Assembly (NCBI GenBank): GCA_036873755.1
Contig: JAVTVY010019562.1
Span: forward strand, 1-64,000
Direction of reading: 5' to 3'
Source: Hanleya hanleyi
Taxonomy: Eukaryota; Mollusca; Polyplacophora; Lepidopleurida; Hanleyidae
DNA length: 64,000 nt
Below the pieces are notes generated by a model. It was not told the origin of the DNA and searched no databases. It was given only the letters and a program-made list of their open reading frames with translations. Numbering within the stretch: position 1 is the first letter of the stretch; every line of letters starts with the position of its first letter. Positions 22,571 through 34,257 of this stretch are shown in pieces. The translations under genes were made by a program, and so were the position numbers.

Positions 22571-23041
22571 TTTGAATGAATGAATATTTATTCACCACAC
22601 AGCAAGAGAGAACAGATATGCAGAATATACAGGAATGAGTAGTTAGCCGCATATGTGGCGGGAATAAAACCCCAGGGGGCTTGTTCTATCCCGAATTAAC
22701 AAGTGAATATACATAGGCTAATTTCAGCGACAGGACTATATATAGTTCTTGTGGAAATAAAATTATATACAAATCATGGAAATGTTATTATATATACAGA
22801 GGCGGTGAATAAGATATAAGCACCACTATTGCTAATTTGTCGAGAAATCAATGCTTAGGACGAGAACATTTAGTTGTTGCAAAATTACATAAATAGACGT
22901 GACGCGCTGGATAGACAACCGAGCATGCTTAACTAGGAAAGAAGGTCGGATGAATACTCACAGATTGCAGGAGAGTACAGGGTAAATAAATAACTAGTAA
23001 GACATCGGTTACAATGAGTTTATGTATACCAGGTTACCGTG

Positions 23042-26000
23042 TCACAAACTGTTTAACAGGATTTTTTTTAGGCGAGATTTAAAAACAGACTTGGAGGCGC
23101 AAGATTTCAGGCTGACGGGTAGTGAATTCCATAATCGGGGTCCCTTTATTTTACAAGAATAGAATGAGAGTTGCGATTTATAAAACGGTCTGTATAAATT
23201 AAGGTTGGCCTGTCTGGTTGGATAGTTGTGTATAGCAGATAGCTTAGTGAAGTAATTTTGCAAGCTGGAGGGAAGAAAGACTGAATGATAGAAAAATTTG
23301 TGCGCAAATATCAGAATAAGATAATCATTTATTGTATGTATAGGAAGAATATTTAGCTCCAAGAATAGGTTTCCGGTATGTGCTAATCTGGTACTGGATG
23401 TTACAATGCGAATAAAAATGCGATGTGTTTGCAGAATAATTAATGGCTGAAGGTGTGTGGGATATGTGTTGGCCCAGACCATGCTGCAATAGGAGACGTA
23501 AGAGTAGAATAATGAGTAATATAAAATTATAAGGGTCTTTATGTTTACACAATTTTAAAATATTGTTTAAAATACCTATATTTCTAGATAATTTTGAGCA
23601 TAATGATCCAATATGTGACTGCCACGTTAACTTGTTGCTAAAGATGATTCTGAGAAATTTGAATGTGTTGACGCATTCAAGTTCATTGCCATCAATGATG
23701 AGTTTAGGTGAAACATGAGAAGTAGATCTAGCTGGTTTGATTAGCATATATTTGGTTTTCTTCACATCGAGAGACAATAAATTGCATGAGAACCAGTCGT
23801 GAAGTTTAATGAGTTCGTTTGACATTGTTTCGATTAAATGTTCATGATTAGTGTCGGATAAGATGGCGCTAGTGTCGTCGACGAAAAGAATAATATCTAG
23901 GCAGTTAGATGCGTTACATATATCATTAATGTAGATTAGGAAGAGAATAGGGCCAAGAATCGATCCCTGAGGCACGCCACAATTTATGTTTCTGGAAGTA
24001 GATAGTACATTGTTGTAACAGACGCGTTGAGATCGGGATGACAGATAGCTTCGAAACCAGTCGTTAGCGATTCCACGAAATCCATAATATTCAAGTTTAT
24101 CTAACATTATATCATGATTGACTGTATCAAATGCCTTAGATAAATCAAGAAACATAGCGACGGTAAATTTTTTGTCTTCTTTAGCATTAATTAATTTATC
24201 GTATAATGAGGACACTGCAATCGCAGGTGGAATGATTAGCCCGGAAACCAAATTGGCTGGGAGAGATAATTTCATATGCTTCCAATTAAAATGTCATTCT
24301 AATAGCAACTAATTTCTCGAAGATTTTACTAAGACAGGGAAGAACAGATATGGGTCTATAATTACTGGCTAAGTTTTTGTCCCCAGATTTGTACACAGGT
24401 GTGACTTTGGCAACCTTCAGGATGTTCGGGATTGTTCCTAGTTCAAATGATAAATTTACAAGATGTGACAGGGGACTGGCTATGATGTTAGAGACAGGCT
24501 TGAGAAGTGACATGCGGAAACCGTCTATACCGGGTGATCCATTCTTTAGCTCCGCGATAACTGTTTTAATTTCGTCCGGCGTGCAGGGATTCAGGAGAAA
24601 TTGCTCCGGATGATCCCGTGTAAAAAAGGTTCTGAAATCAGTCCGAGATGGAGGTATTCTAGTGGCTAGTTCAGATGCGATTGAACAGAAATAGTCATTA
24701 AAATAGTTAGCTATGTCCGATGAGTTAGTAGTTTCGTTTCCGTTAATGATAAAATTGCTAGGTAGGGTATTTTGTTTTCGGCGTTCCATTAAGTTATTTA
24801 TCACCTTCCATGTTTCTTTGATATTATTGTTGTGTTTGTTAAATTCATCTTCATAATACTTTTTCTTGGCGTGCCTCAGTGTATGGTTCAGTTTGTTCCT
24901 ATATAGCTTATACTGCATAGTATTTTCAGGTTGTTTATTGGTTAAATGTAGGCGATATAATTTGTTTTTTTTCGTGTATTGATTTAATAACTCCAGGAGT
25001 TATCCAAGGTTTGTTTATTTTTTGTTTGGGAGTAGATTTTGTGCGGACAGGGAAGCACTCATCGTAAATTGGGGTAAAATTGTCAATGAATGTACCCATA
25101 GCCTCATCTACGTTTAAAACTTCCTCAGTAACATTGCTCCAATTAATTTTCTCTAGCTTTTCTTTAAATAAACATTGTTGATTCGAATTGATAAGACGGT
25201 ATACTATAGTTTGTTCTTTAGTAGTAAAGGTATGGTCACATTGGCTGATATGGAACACTGGAAAATGATCAGAGATGTCGGAGAGGAGTATGCCAGAACA
25301 ACGGTCATCCTCGTGGAAATTAGTGAATATATGATCAATTAGGGTCGCAGAACGTGATTTGACACGAGTTGGTTTAGTAATTTTTGGAAAAAGATAAAAC
25401 GATTTCATAGTTTCGTAAAATTGTTTGGATGGTCCATGTGTAGATGTCTTAAAAAGGTCAATATTCAAGTCTCCCATGAGGACACATTTCTTTTTTTTCT
25501 GGTTTTAGTGTGTTGAGGGTATCCAGGATCCTGGTATTAAAGTAATCTACATTTTTCCCAGGGGGGTCGGTAAATTATACCTATTATGTAAGAATTGTGA
25601 GTATCTGAAGCTTCAACAAAAAGTGATTCAAATTCTCCATTAGGATCAATAGTGGAAAGGTCATTTCGAACTGAGCATTTCATAATATCGTCTCTAATAT
25701 ATAATATGACCCCACCCCCTTTACGTTGTTGCCTTGATAGAGGAAACGGTTTATAACAAGGAATGATATAAAGTTCTTCCGTGGCTGGGTCCAGCCAACT
25801 CTCGGAAATTCCAATTGCGGTGAAGCGAAAATTCAAGTTCTGTATGAGCGCAATGATTTCTGTATAGTGTTTTTTTAAGCTTCTAGCATTGAAGTGGATA
25901 ACAGATAATGTTGAAGTGTCGGAGAGATTATTCGAGCTGATATGTGATCGGAAGGTATCTTCAAAGTAGTAATTTGACTGATAGGAGCTTATTTCATTCC

Positions 26001-26184
26001 AATGGGATAGTTCCCCTTCAGTATCGTCGGTGACATAATTTGAATTTTCAGGGATATTTAGCTGTAAGGGATTAAAACACATATTTTCAAAGTCAGCTAG
26101 AAAAGTGTCATCGTCTGGATTTAAATCTGCCTCTAGATCAATATCTTGTTCGTGGAAAAAGGGTAGATGTTCAAGAAGAGACAT
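23042..26184 (-). pseudogene. LINE ORF2 (endonuclease, reverse transcriptase), frameshifted
   Basis: The order of parts is intact. The apurinic endonuclease has HFNARSL, SESWLDP, the GGGVILYIRD block, then GDLNIDL and SDHFPV. The reverse transcriptase has SPGIDGF, NYRPISVLPCLSKIFEK, QFGFRANHST, FLDLSKAFDTVNH, GVPQGSILGP and the catalytic box. A C-terminal domain ends with PRLWNSLP. At least five frame changes break it; two lie at homopolymers (C run near 25565, A run near 25495), one at a T run near 24970, and two inside the RT (near 24280-24210 and 23500). The catalytic box reads FVDDT where FADDT is usual; the two Asp remain. The original product nicked target DNA and copied its own RNA there. 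Confidence 0.85.
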
Positions 26185-27438
26185 GGATTGATCAATGGGT
26201 TTTGTAAAATATATATGTACATAGGTATATGAGTGGATATTATTACAATCACATGCAAAGAAGAAACCATGTTAACTTGAATATCCAGGCGTAACGTCTT
26301 AGGTATAATACAATTAAGTGTGAAAGCAATGTAAGTAAGTATATACAACAATACAGTGGTCATTGTTCTCGACATAAGAGAGAATAAAGAATGGATTAAG
26401 AACAGGGTCCTAAACAGGACTATTAACAATAGAAAATATTACAAAAACAAGAGAAATAAAAACAAGAGCTTAACAGACGCCATAGCGTGCATGTTGCAGC
26501 TCACGGACAGCTCTGGCCGCCCGGGCCTTTAATTGTGTGTGTATTTGACTAACTATCAAGGCAAGCTTGCAGTGGACATTTTTAGATTTTTGCTCCAATC
26601 AGAAAATATGTTGGACTGGAAAACGGCAGGTATTATTTTCACAGTAGCCGTGCGTAAATTCACAGGATCAGGGAAATGAAACGAAATGAATAGAAAAGAA
26701 ACACATGCGTGCGTGGATATCTGGACTTCTATGGAAATTGGCGAACTGGTCGGGATTTCAGTTGAATAAAGGATTATTGAGTAGTGATCGTTAATTAATG
26801 CGGGTTAATGAAAGGGCATGCTTGAAGACATGAGCATGTTTTAGTACGATGAAGAATAGATCATACCAAGTGTATGGGTTGGGCGAGGGGCTGATCATAA
26901 TAGGTTTACTTAGAGGTGATAGTGTCAATTAAACAGGTTTTGCACTGTATAGTGATCTGATAAATTGACATATACTTGAACAAATCTAGGAACACATAAT
27001 ATAAAGGTACCTGCAGACCAGAAAATATACCTTTAGCTAAAGGAAAAAATGAGTAGGACGAAAACCTCAATATCAGATGGAAAATCAGCAAGATGGAACC
27101 AAGAAAACAAAAAATCTAAATAAATGAGACAAAAGAGTAACATTCAGTGGATGTTAAACCAGGATATCAATTGCGAAGGAACATGACTTGTTTTTAATAC
27201 AACCTGGTGCAAAAGAAACGGCTTAAGCACAAACATTTTGAAAGGGAATACGAAATCAACATATCACAAAATCGTATCTTTAACAAACAACACATCAGTA
27301 TAAAGTCGTACTTTCATCAAACATCAATTTGTGACACAGTATGCATATACATTAGGAACTAGCTGAGAACAGTTCACAAGAAGATGATCATATTTTCACT
27401 ATTTACAATACGCTAGTTTTTGTTTGTAATTCCTCTGA

Positions 27439-28242
27439 TTATATCGCACTTTCACTGACTTCCTTTCCATCTACAAACAGTTTTCCTCTTGTGAACCTGA
27501 CTTTTTTCCCTTCTTGGAAGCATTTATTCATGTGCTCACGAAATAGATTTTTCTTTTTTCTGTCCTCGGGGGTTAAGTCGTCGGTAACAAATACAGTGCT
27601 GTCCCTGTTACCCCTGAACACATCCTTGGCTTTCATGAGAACCGTGCGTCGCTCGGGCCGGCAGAGAAACCGTACAATTATGTGCCTGGTTACTCCTTCT
27701 CGTCTGGGTCCACTCGGCCGATGGGCGTTTTCAATTTTTATGCCTCCAAGATTTACATTTTTCTGGATGATGTCTTCCACAATTTGGGTGGGATTTTCTC
27801 CGGGAGATTCTGGGATTCCACCAAAGCGGAGGTTAAAACCACGGCTATGGCACTCTTGGTCTAGTACCCGTTCTTTAAGTTGTCGATTTTCTTCTTCTAA
27901 GTTCATGATATGTTTTCTCATCTCCGAAATTGCGTTTTGAGTTACGGACTGTTCCTTTTTTAGTGCTGCAAACTCGTTGTCCGAGAATTCAATTGATTTT
28001 TGGAGATCTATCTGTTTTCGTTCAACAGACACTACCCTCTCTAGAAAGTCTTGGTGTTGTTTTTCGACCCTATTTAGAGAAAATTGAATGTCACTCACCG
28101 AATTTTTCATGAATTTCATGAAAGTTTCCAGTTCATTTTCGTTGGTGGACGATTCAGAAGAATGACCCCCCTCAGGCTGGTCTTCCTGGTCGTTCTTTGA
28201 GGCAGATGGTTTGCCAGGTTTCCTGGTCGAATCTCTAGGCAT
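27439..28242 (-). CDS. LINE ORF1 protein (coiled coil plus RRM-like), intact
   Basis: An uninterrupted frame of 267 codons from the ATG at 28242 (MPRDSTRKPGK). The frame is open 50 codons further upstream, but that part is hydrophobic and unlike ORF1p. It has a polar Ser/Lys/Glu-rich N-terminus (residues about 1-45), a long heptad-like coiled coil (about 48-130, EEENRQLKERV), then FNLRFGGIPES at the start of an RRM-like domain, and a basic C-terminal domain (RHIIVRFLCRPER, KVRFTRGKLFVDGK). This is the layout of L1-type ORF1 proteins, which bind the element RNA as trimers. It is intact although the partner ORF2 is destroyed. Confidence 0.75.
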   Translation of the reverse strand: MPRDSTRKPGKPSASKNDQEDQPEGGHSSESSTNENELETFMKFMKNSVSDIQFSLNRVEKQHQDFLERVVSVERKQIDLQKSIEFSDNEFAALKKEQSVTQNAISEMRKHIMNLEEENRQLKERVLDQECHSRGFNLRFGGIPESPGENPTQIVEDIIQKNVNLGGIKIENAHRPSGPRREGVTRHIIVRFLCRPERRTVLMKAKDVFRGNRDSTVFVTDDLTPEDRKKKNLFREHMNKCFQEGKKVRFTRGKLFVDGKEVSESAI

Positions 28243-28804
28243 ATTTGATGAGGCAGATTTCCAGATAATACGCTTGTTTTGGAATAATACGTACAATGTC
28301 AGAAACGATATCAGCAGCCGTAAAAAAGTCCAGCACTTAGCGTATAAGTGAATAAAGCCAGTATGCAGCGTGGGTCGTAGGCGGTAAAGCAAGCATAAAG
28401 CACAATCGTCGGGTTAAAGCATGCAGTCAGTCATTCATAACAATTCCAGTGTAATTAGCTTGGCCCGGGAGCTCGAGCGGCGTACGTCTACTCTCGCCTC
28501 ATGCCAATCATGAAGATATTTTGAGTTACGAGTTTGAGACTGGTACGTCTTTACTTAGCCTGTGGCTTATCCAACACAATTGTGTCAGTGTACACATGTT
28601 TATCGTACCATCCTGTTAGTGAAGTGTGCGTATGCCATATGTGTGCATGACTGCCCATGAAAGGAATAGATAACGATGTAGATTGATAATAAGACAAAAT
28701 TCACTTTTCTGTGAGATATATTTCGATTTGCTAAAAACAAAACTACAGGGAAAGAAGATAACAATCTAACTGGCTGATGATACTTAATTCCCATGTGGAT
28801 TTGT

Positions 28805-28890
28805 TATAAAAGCATTCGTGAGACAACGATTTCTTATACTCTTTCTCTCGTCTCAACGGGATTGTTGAAGTGTTGCTGAAATCTCTCAAG
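28805..28890 (+). promoter_or_regulatory. TATA box, leader exon and strong splice donor
   Basis: TATAAAAG at 28805-28812 is followed about 30 bases later by a pyrimidine-rich TCTTATACTCTTTCTC region fit for a transcription start, a short leader without ATG, and CTCAAG|GTAAGTATG, a full consensus donor at 28891. This is the expected shape of a TATA-driven gene with a non-coding first exon. The nearest + strand coding exon preceded by an acceptor a few bases before its ATG is the PLA2-like exon at 40.7 kb. Linking the two is inference. Confidence 0.4.
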
Positions 28891-30308
28891 GTAAGTATGT
28901 GGTGTCAGATATTACTTATCCCCAGCAGCCTAGTATTGCTTTATATTTCAAAAATGTCTTACACAAGAGATTATCCATTTCATTTCAAATCGCGCCGTGA
29001 TCTTTCAAAATTTGAAGTTTGCTAGAGAATTTCGATAACTGCACAGGCATTTCTCTGTCTTTCATTACATGAATATTCGATAAGAGATTAGTTTCGTTAC
29101 ACTACCAGATACAGATCGCAGCGACTTGCTTTTGCTATCCATACAAGTATTTAGTCATTTGGTGAATCAGAAGGAATGGTCTTTGAAAAGTTTGGTATTT
29201 TAAATGATCGAGGCCTGTGTTTAGAATCAAGGATATTATATCTTCCCTAATAGCATGAATACTATTTTAATTTGAAGGCATGCTGTTTAATCTTTTACAA
29301 TGCTTATGGTTCAAAACTAGTTTTAAACATTACAACTCGAAGTAAATTGAGCAGTATTGATCCAGACTGTTAGTTATCTCTCTCAGGGATTTTCCGCTAT
29401 CGAGATTGCATTTTCTAATCATAAATGGTATTCCTTATCTAGACGAATGAAATGCCCTTCAGTGCTTGTTCACTGGATATTTATATATTGTATGCAATGT
29501 GTACAACTGAGGTTTGTATTATAAAATTATATATTGTGAGCCCAATTTGACACTTCAATTTAGGGATGAATTTTGTGATCTGTTAGTGAGCTATTTAATT
29601 TGAAGAAATTAAAATCATTCATTAACACCGGCGCACACCTTCGCGATTCTGTTGTAAGTGACAAAAACTGGACGGGATCACAAGCAATCGGCTAGATATG
29701 CCACCAACATGTACTCACAACTTCGTCGCAGGTGACTGATTGAATTGTTTTGATTTCTCGTGTCGTGAGCAATCCAGGACGAGTTCGAACTAAACTGGAA
29801 CCAATATATTCTTTTTTCTTTCTTTTTTTAAGCCCTGGACAAGGCACTGAACCAAGCTCTAACGAGCATTCAATACATTCTGCTTCGCATTGTCAGCGAA
29901 TCATGAAGGTCTTTACCGGAGGTCATCTGCCGTCAGGCTAAACGAAAGTAGCGACCGTCTACCTGAGCGAACAGATATCAGCCGGTACTCACCGATATAT
30001 CTTTCAAATCGTATAGTTTTATGATAATTTGTAAAATTCCACCTTCAAACCAAGTGGCATTGACGCTTTTAAATATATTTAATACTGTTTGGTGCATTTC
30101 AATATACGTACAAGTTTTGTGATTAAGACAAGAGTTAGATAGAACAGATTTTATATTCTGCAAGAATTTTGCAGAAAATGCCGAGACGTCCTCATGGGCA
30201 AATGGAGCTCAGCGCAAAACATTCTGGGTTTCCATCAGGTACGATGATTTGACGTCCCAGTGGCAGCCTTACAGTGGCGTGATAGAGTTGCATAAGGCAA
30301 AACACAAG
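28891..30308. other. No gene recognised
   Basis: AT-rich sequence. A pyrimidine tract and AAG acceptor near 29830 precede a 35-codon open stretch (PGQGTEPSSNEH...), but the codons look unconstrained and no partner was found. Confidence 0.35.
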
Positions 30309-32760
30309 CGTCTAGTGCGTCATTCAATATTCAACCGTCGACCATTAAAGAATTTCCGCGTCCATAACCCAAAGACCTAATTCATATAATAACATTAGCA
30401 CCAAATTAAAAGGATAAATCAAAATAAACAAAAAAAACTAGGCTAATTTCCTGCAAGACAGAAGCGGTCAACAGTTTTCCATGATGCCAGCAAGACATCA
30501 TGATGTTCCAAAATTATCAAATCCGTATCGCTGATCAGTATTCTTAATGCATATGATATACGTTGTAATGTCGTTATCTAGAGTATGATATAACTCAGTC
30601 ACGCTTTGATTGTATCTGTTCATATGAACACTATGAGGATCTTGAAATACATAGGTTCATACGGGTTAAGCGGAATTAGACACAAGTTACGAAACGTACC
30701 GTCATAGATCTTGCACGCTACGCTCGTATTTTGCTATCAGCATGCGATATGTATCGCCAAATTTGAAAACTTCGAGTGGAGGCGCTTGATGATATAACCC
30801 TGTTTTACAAGTTTCTGCAATAATGTTTTCTGACGTTGATTAAAATCGTCAGATTTAACACAGAATCTAGCAAATGATATTAGGCGAGATATGTATACGC
30901 CATATGCAGGTCCCTCTGGTATATTACTGTCCAGATAGGGATAGTCTACGCTGTAGAAATTGTAATAATCCATTTTGCCGTAAAGCCAACGGAGAGAGAA
31001 GGCCCGCTTCATTTTTATAGATATATACGTCTAAATAAGATGTGCCTCTAGAGCCATCTGTAGTTTCCTTCAAATCCGCTGAAGGTGGATATATACCCTT
31101 CACTGCATCATTTTATAGCGATTATCCAAAGCAAGACGATCTTCTATATAGCGTTCGGTGAATGAAAAGAAACGGGCTTTGAAATAATCTGTTTTTGAAA
31201 GCATCTGCATATAGTCGTATTCAAAAGAGAACAGATATAGATCGGCCAAAAGGGGTGCACAATTAGTACCCACTGGAATACCCATACATTGTATTGCCAA
31301 ATTTCACATAGATATTATTAATGAAAAATTCGAGCAACTCTATAAACAAAGAGACATCCCATGAATGATATCCCGTGCATATAGTAGAGCTAAAGAATGC
31401 TTTAAGGCTTCTGACATTAATATATCGACGATAAATTTTCTTGAACACCGATACTATTAATGAACTAAGACGGACAATAAGGTCCCGAAGAGGGTATAGA
31501 GAGTTGCAGGGTGTAGTATAGAGAGTCGAGAAATCCCATGTGGATACATGTCTGTACGGTATGTGACCTTTAGCATCAAGTTCTTCCGTAAGACATTTTG
31601 AGTTTTTCAATATCCACATGTATCCATTGCCAGAGTTCTTAGAGATTGTGACGCAATACCTTTTCCAAAGTGCTTTTACCTCCTGAAAGGCCCTCTTCAA
31701 CAGTGTTGAAAGAAGCTTGGGGGGTGCAGCTTCTAGAACCAGCTATGAATCTAGCTTCGTATGGTGATTTATGCGTTTTGGGAGTCCAGTACACTTTCGG
31801 TATATCGTTACGAGTGGTTGGAAGACAAATACCTCTTTCCTTGAGAAACGTTTTGTGGTTGTTAAATAAATCTTCCAGAGTAATTGCTGTTTGGGAATAA
31901 GTAGACATATTCGGCGATGGTGTGCTTATACTCAATTCCTTAACCAGTACCTGGTAATAGTAATATTTACATATGAATATTATATTATTTGGAGCTTTGT
32001 CTGCTGGGACTATGACGAATTTACTTTGTTAGAACTTCTTGTGAACTGAGGTTTCTCAGTACTTGTTTTGCTTGGAGAACGGTGTTGCTGTCAATATGGC
32101 AGATTGCTTCAACGACCTTGTTCTTGGTGAGGTCCAGCCAGTCAGCGATTATTGTAGGTTCAACTTTTTCTCGCTTTGACCACTCAATGACATACTCTGT
32201 CATTGCAGTCAGGACTATCTCTGTTCCGCCTTCAGGTTTATTTTTCTCGGCTCTCTATATTTAGGTCCCTTCATCAGGGGTGTTTTAGGTCTTCATCACT
32301 CACTATATCACCAGTCATAACATGCTTGCATGGTGTAGAGATAAAGTTCAATGATTCACAATCACAACTATAGCCTCCAAACGTGTATAAATTCCAGTCA
32401 AACTCCTTGACAGCATTAGAGTAATTGAATATTTTGGTGGCTATAGATTCAGTATACTTACATGAAATGCAAGGAGGTTCTGTGAACTTAAAATAATTTG
32501 GTACTGCGCTGCGTACCTCTGGATCATTCAGGATTCGCGGTAAATTAATAATATCCAGTCCTTTATCCAAGTAGTTGAATTTCAAGAAAAGCCAGTCTTT
32601 GGATGTTTCGATTATGTTCCCTGGACGATACAATCGAAAATACGCTATATCTTGACAAACTTTAGTGATTGCGGGCGGTATAATATTTCCTGAAGACACA
32701 GATCTTTGCATATCTCTGGCAATATGATTTCCGTATTATCTAATACAAGTAATATGAGTA
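30309..32760 (-). mobile_element. Penelope-like element 1, decayed
   Basis: Pieces of one Penelope-like ORF lie in order on the minus strand. The N-terminal part (32711-32274) has a CDC...CKHVMTGD motif. Then come PKVYWTPKTHK (about 31790), the STWDFSTLYTT motif A region (about 31530), the GIPVGTNCAPLLADLYLFS motif B (about 31250), a catalytic box reading RYIEDRL, and the C-terminal NIPEGPAYGVYISRLI with KLVKQGYIIKRLHSKF (to 30737). A 3' non-coding part runs to about 30309. Stops and frame changes separate the pieces. Penelope-like elements encode a reverse transcriptase related to telomerase; no GIY-YIG endonuclease is visible here. Confidence 0.8.
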
Positions 32761-33129
32761 CATGCTTAATAATTGATCCCATCGCCAGATCTTTAATTAA
32801 TTGTTTCATAATCGTAATCTACAACGATGTCTAACAGAGGTCTCCATTTCTCATAGAAATCATCCATTGTTGATTATCTGGTATATCCTCTTCAACCAAT
32901 AAACATCCAATATTTGTTGTCACATGGTAGCTCATCGACGTCGTGCGTCAAATACTTTTACCGACTAAGTCGGAGATAGTAATTTGATTCAGTTGCTTCC
33001 GAAAAAATCGGTACTTGTCTACCTTATGTAGTGTGCTAATATGTTAATAACCTGTCTATTGTTATACTGTTACAGAAATTAATTTAATTGAAGGTGATTA
33101 ACGAGGACTTTCCAAACTTTTCAAACAGG

Positions 33130-33550
33130 GCTATACCACCAAAGTTTCTCAATTTATCACACCCTGACGGCAAGTACGATGGTAGCGTGCAAGATAGCTG
33201 GCGCTACGTATCGTAACTTGTCTAATTCCGCTTAACCCGGGGTAATGGCCGTTTGATTATCATGTGTTTAACATCTCCACGGTCTTCAAATGAGCATGCA
33301 CACAATCAACGTGTGAATAAGATAGATACTCTGGAAAAAACTTGGGAATTCATTTGGATAAAGACCAATGGTCAGTGATTAGGATTTTATGTGAAGAATA
33401 TCATCATGTCTTGCTGACAACATTGAAAATTGTTGAGCGATTATCTCTAGTAGGAAACCATCTTGTCTTTTCATTATTTTTATTCCATGCATATTTATAG
33501 GTCTTTGGATCATTGACGCGGAAATTCCTTTAGCGACGACGACTAAATAT
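33130..33550 (+). mobile_element. Penelope-like 3' fragment, opposite orientation
   Basis: This segment repeats, in reverse complement, the end of element 1. CCACCAAAGTTTCTCAA-TTT matches the RT C-terminus; GTGCAAGAT...CTAATTCCGCTTAA matches 30660-30720; CAACATTGAAAATTGTTGA with the GGTCTTTGGAT-ATTGACGCGGA words matches 30310-30500. It therefore faces element 1 head-on, as the inverted terminal copies of Penelope-like elements often do. Confidence 0.65.
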
Positions 33551-34257
33551 TGAATATTGAATCTGACGCTTGCTATTTTCACATATCTATATATGGCGAC
33601 AGCGCTAGGCATGCTGGGAACATCTTTTTTGAATGCTCTCAAAGTCAACTGAGGGGTTTCTTTTTTTCTTTCAGCCGTTGAGCACTTATTGCTTGTAGTG
33701 AGTCGGGATTTACAGCAACTCTTACAATACCCTATGCCCAAGAGCTTACAGGGTTGAATATTCCAACATCCCGACTTACTGATAATAGCATTTGTTCGAA
33801 GTCAGTACTCTCCACTGGAAACAGTAAATTATAATTGATTGTAAACACGCAATTATGATTGTATGATTCGGTACCTTTATCTGATTAATGTAATATCGTT
33901 AAAGTTAGATCACAGATCGACTAGAGGACCCACTCTATTTTGAAGACGGCGAGAGAGTCATTCGTTAGAGCAATAACTCTTTCTAAGTTTTATAGGTTGT
34001 CCAACACATTTGAGTATGGCGTGATTTTTACGTCACACACAACATATGCTATGCAGAATTATTTAGGGGTCCTTGCACTCAGTGAAAATACTTCTAACTG
34101 GAAAACTGCATAGTGCACTGAGGTGACAATGATGTCATCAACCAATTTCACAAATGGGACAAACGCTCTAGATCAATGCGCCACATCGCTCTCAAAACAT
34201 AAAACATTCAATAAGGACGAATACGACTACATGTACATGTAGAAATTACAAAAATGC
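33551..34257. other. No gene recognised
   Basis: Unassigned sequence between the Penelope-like fragment and the 44 bp satellite. The last bases before the satellite contain ACATGTACATGTAG. No coding feature. Confidence 0.4.

Larger units (their letters stand above)
22571..28480 (-). mobile_element. CR1-group LINE, near full length, inactive
   Basis: The element reads on the minus strand. It has an ORF1 (28242 to 27439), an inter-ORF region of about 1.2 kb, an ORF2 (26184 to 23042), and a 3' end with AATAAA next to an ATTC-type tail (22571-22592, seen on the + strand as TTTGAATGAATGAATATTTATT). Microsatellite tails of this kind are typical of the CR1/L2/Jockey group. The 5' limit near 28480 is a guess, since no target duplication was identified. 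Confidence 0.8.

Noticed and set aside
29750..29941. Open frame after a pyrimidine tract near 29830 as an exon
   Set aside because: Composition is not protein-like, the phase fits no neighbour, and the frame ends shortly after without donor.
30520..30600. ACTGATCAGCGATACGG with a later GGAAAAC on the minus strand as a hammerhead
   Set aside because: The core reads CTGATCA, not CTGANGA, and no stems form around it. It recurs in other copies only because they are the same element end.
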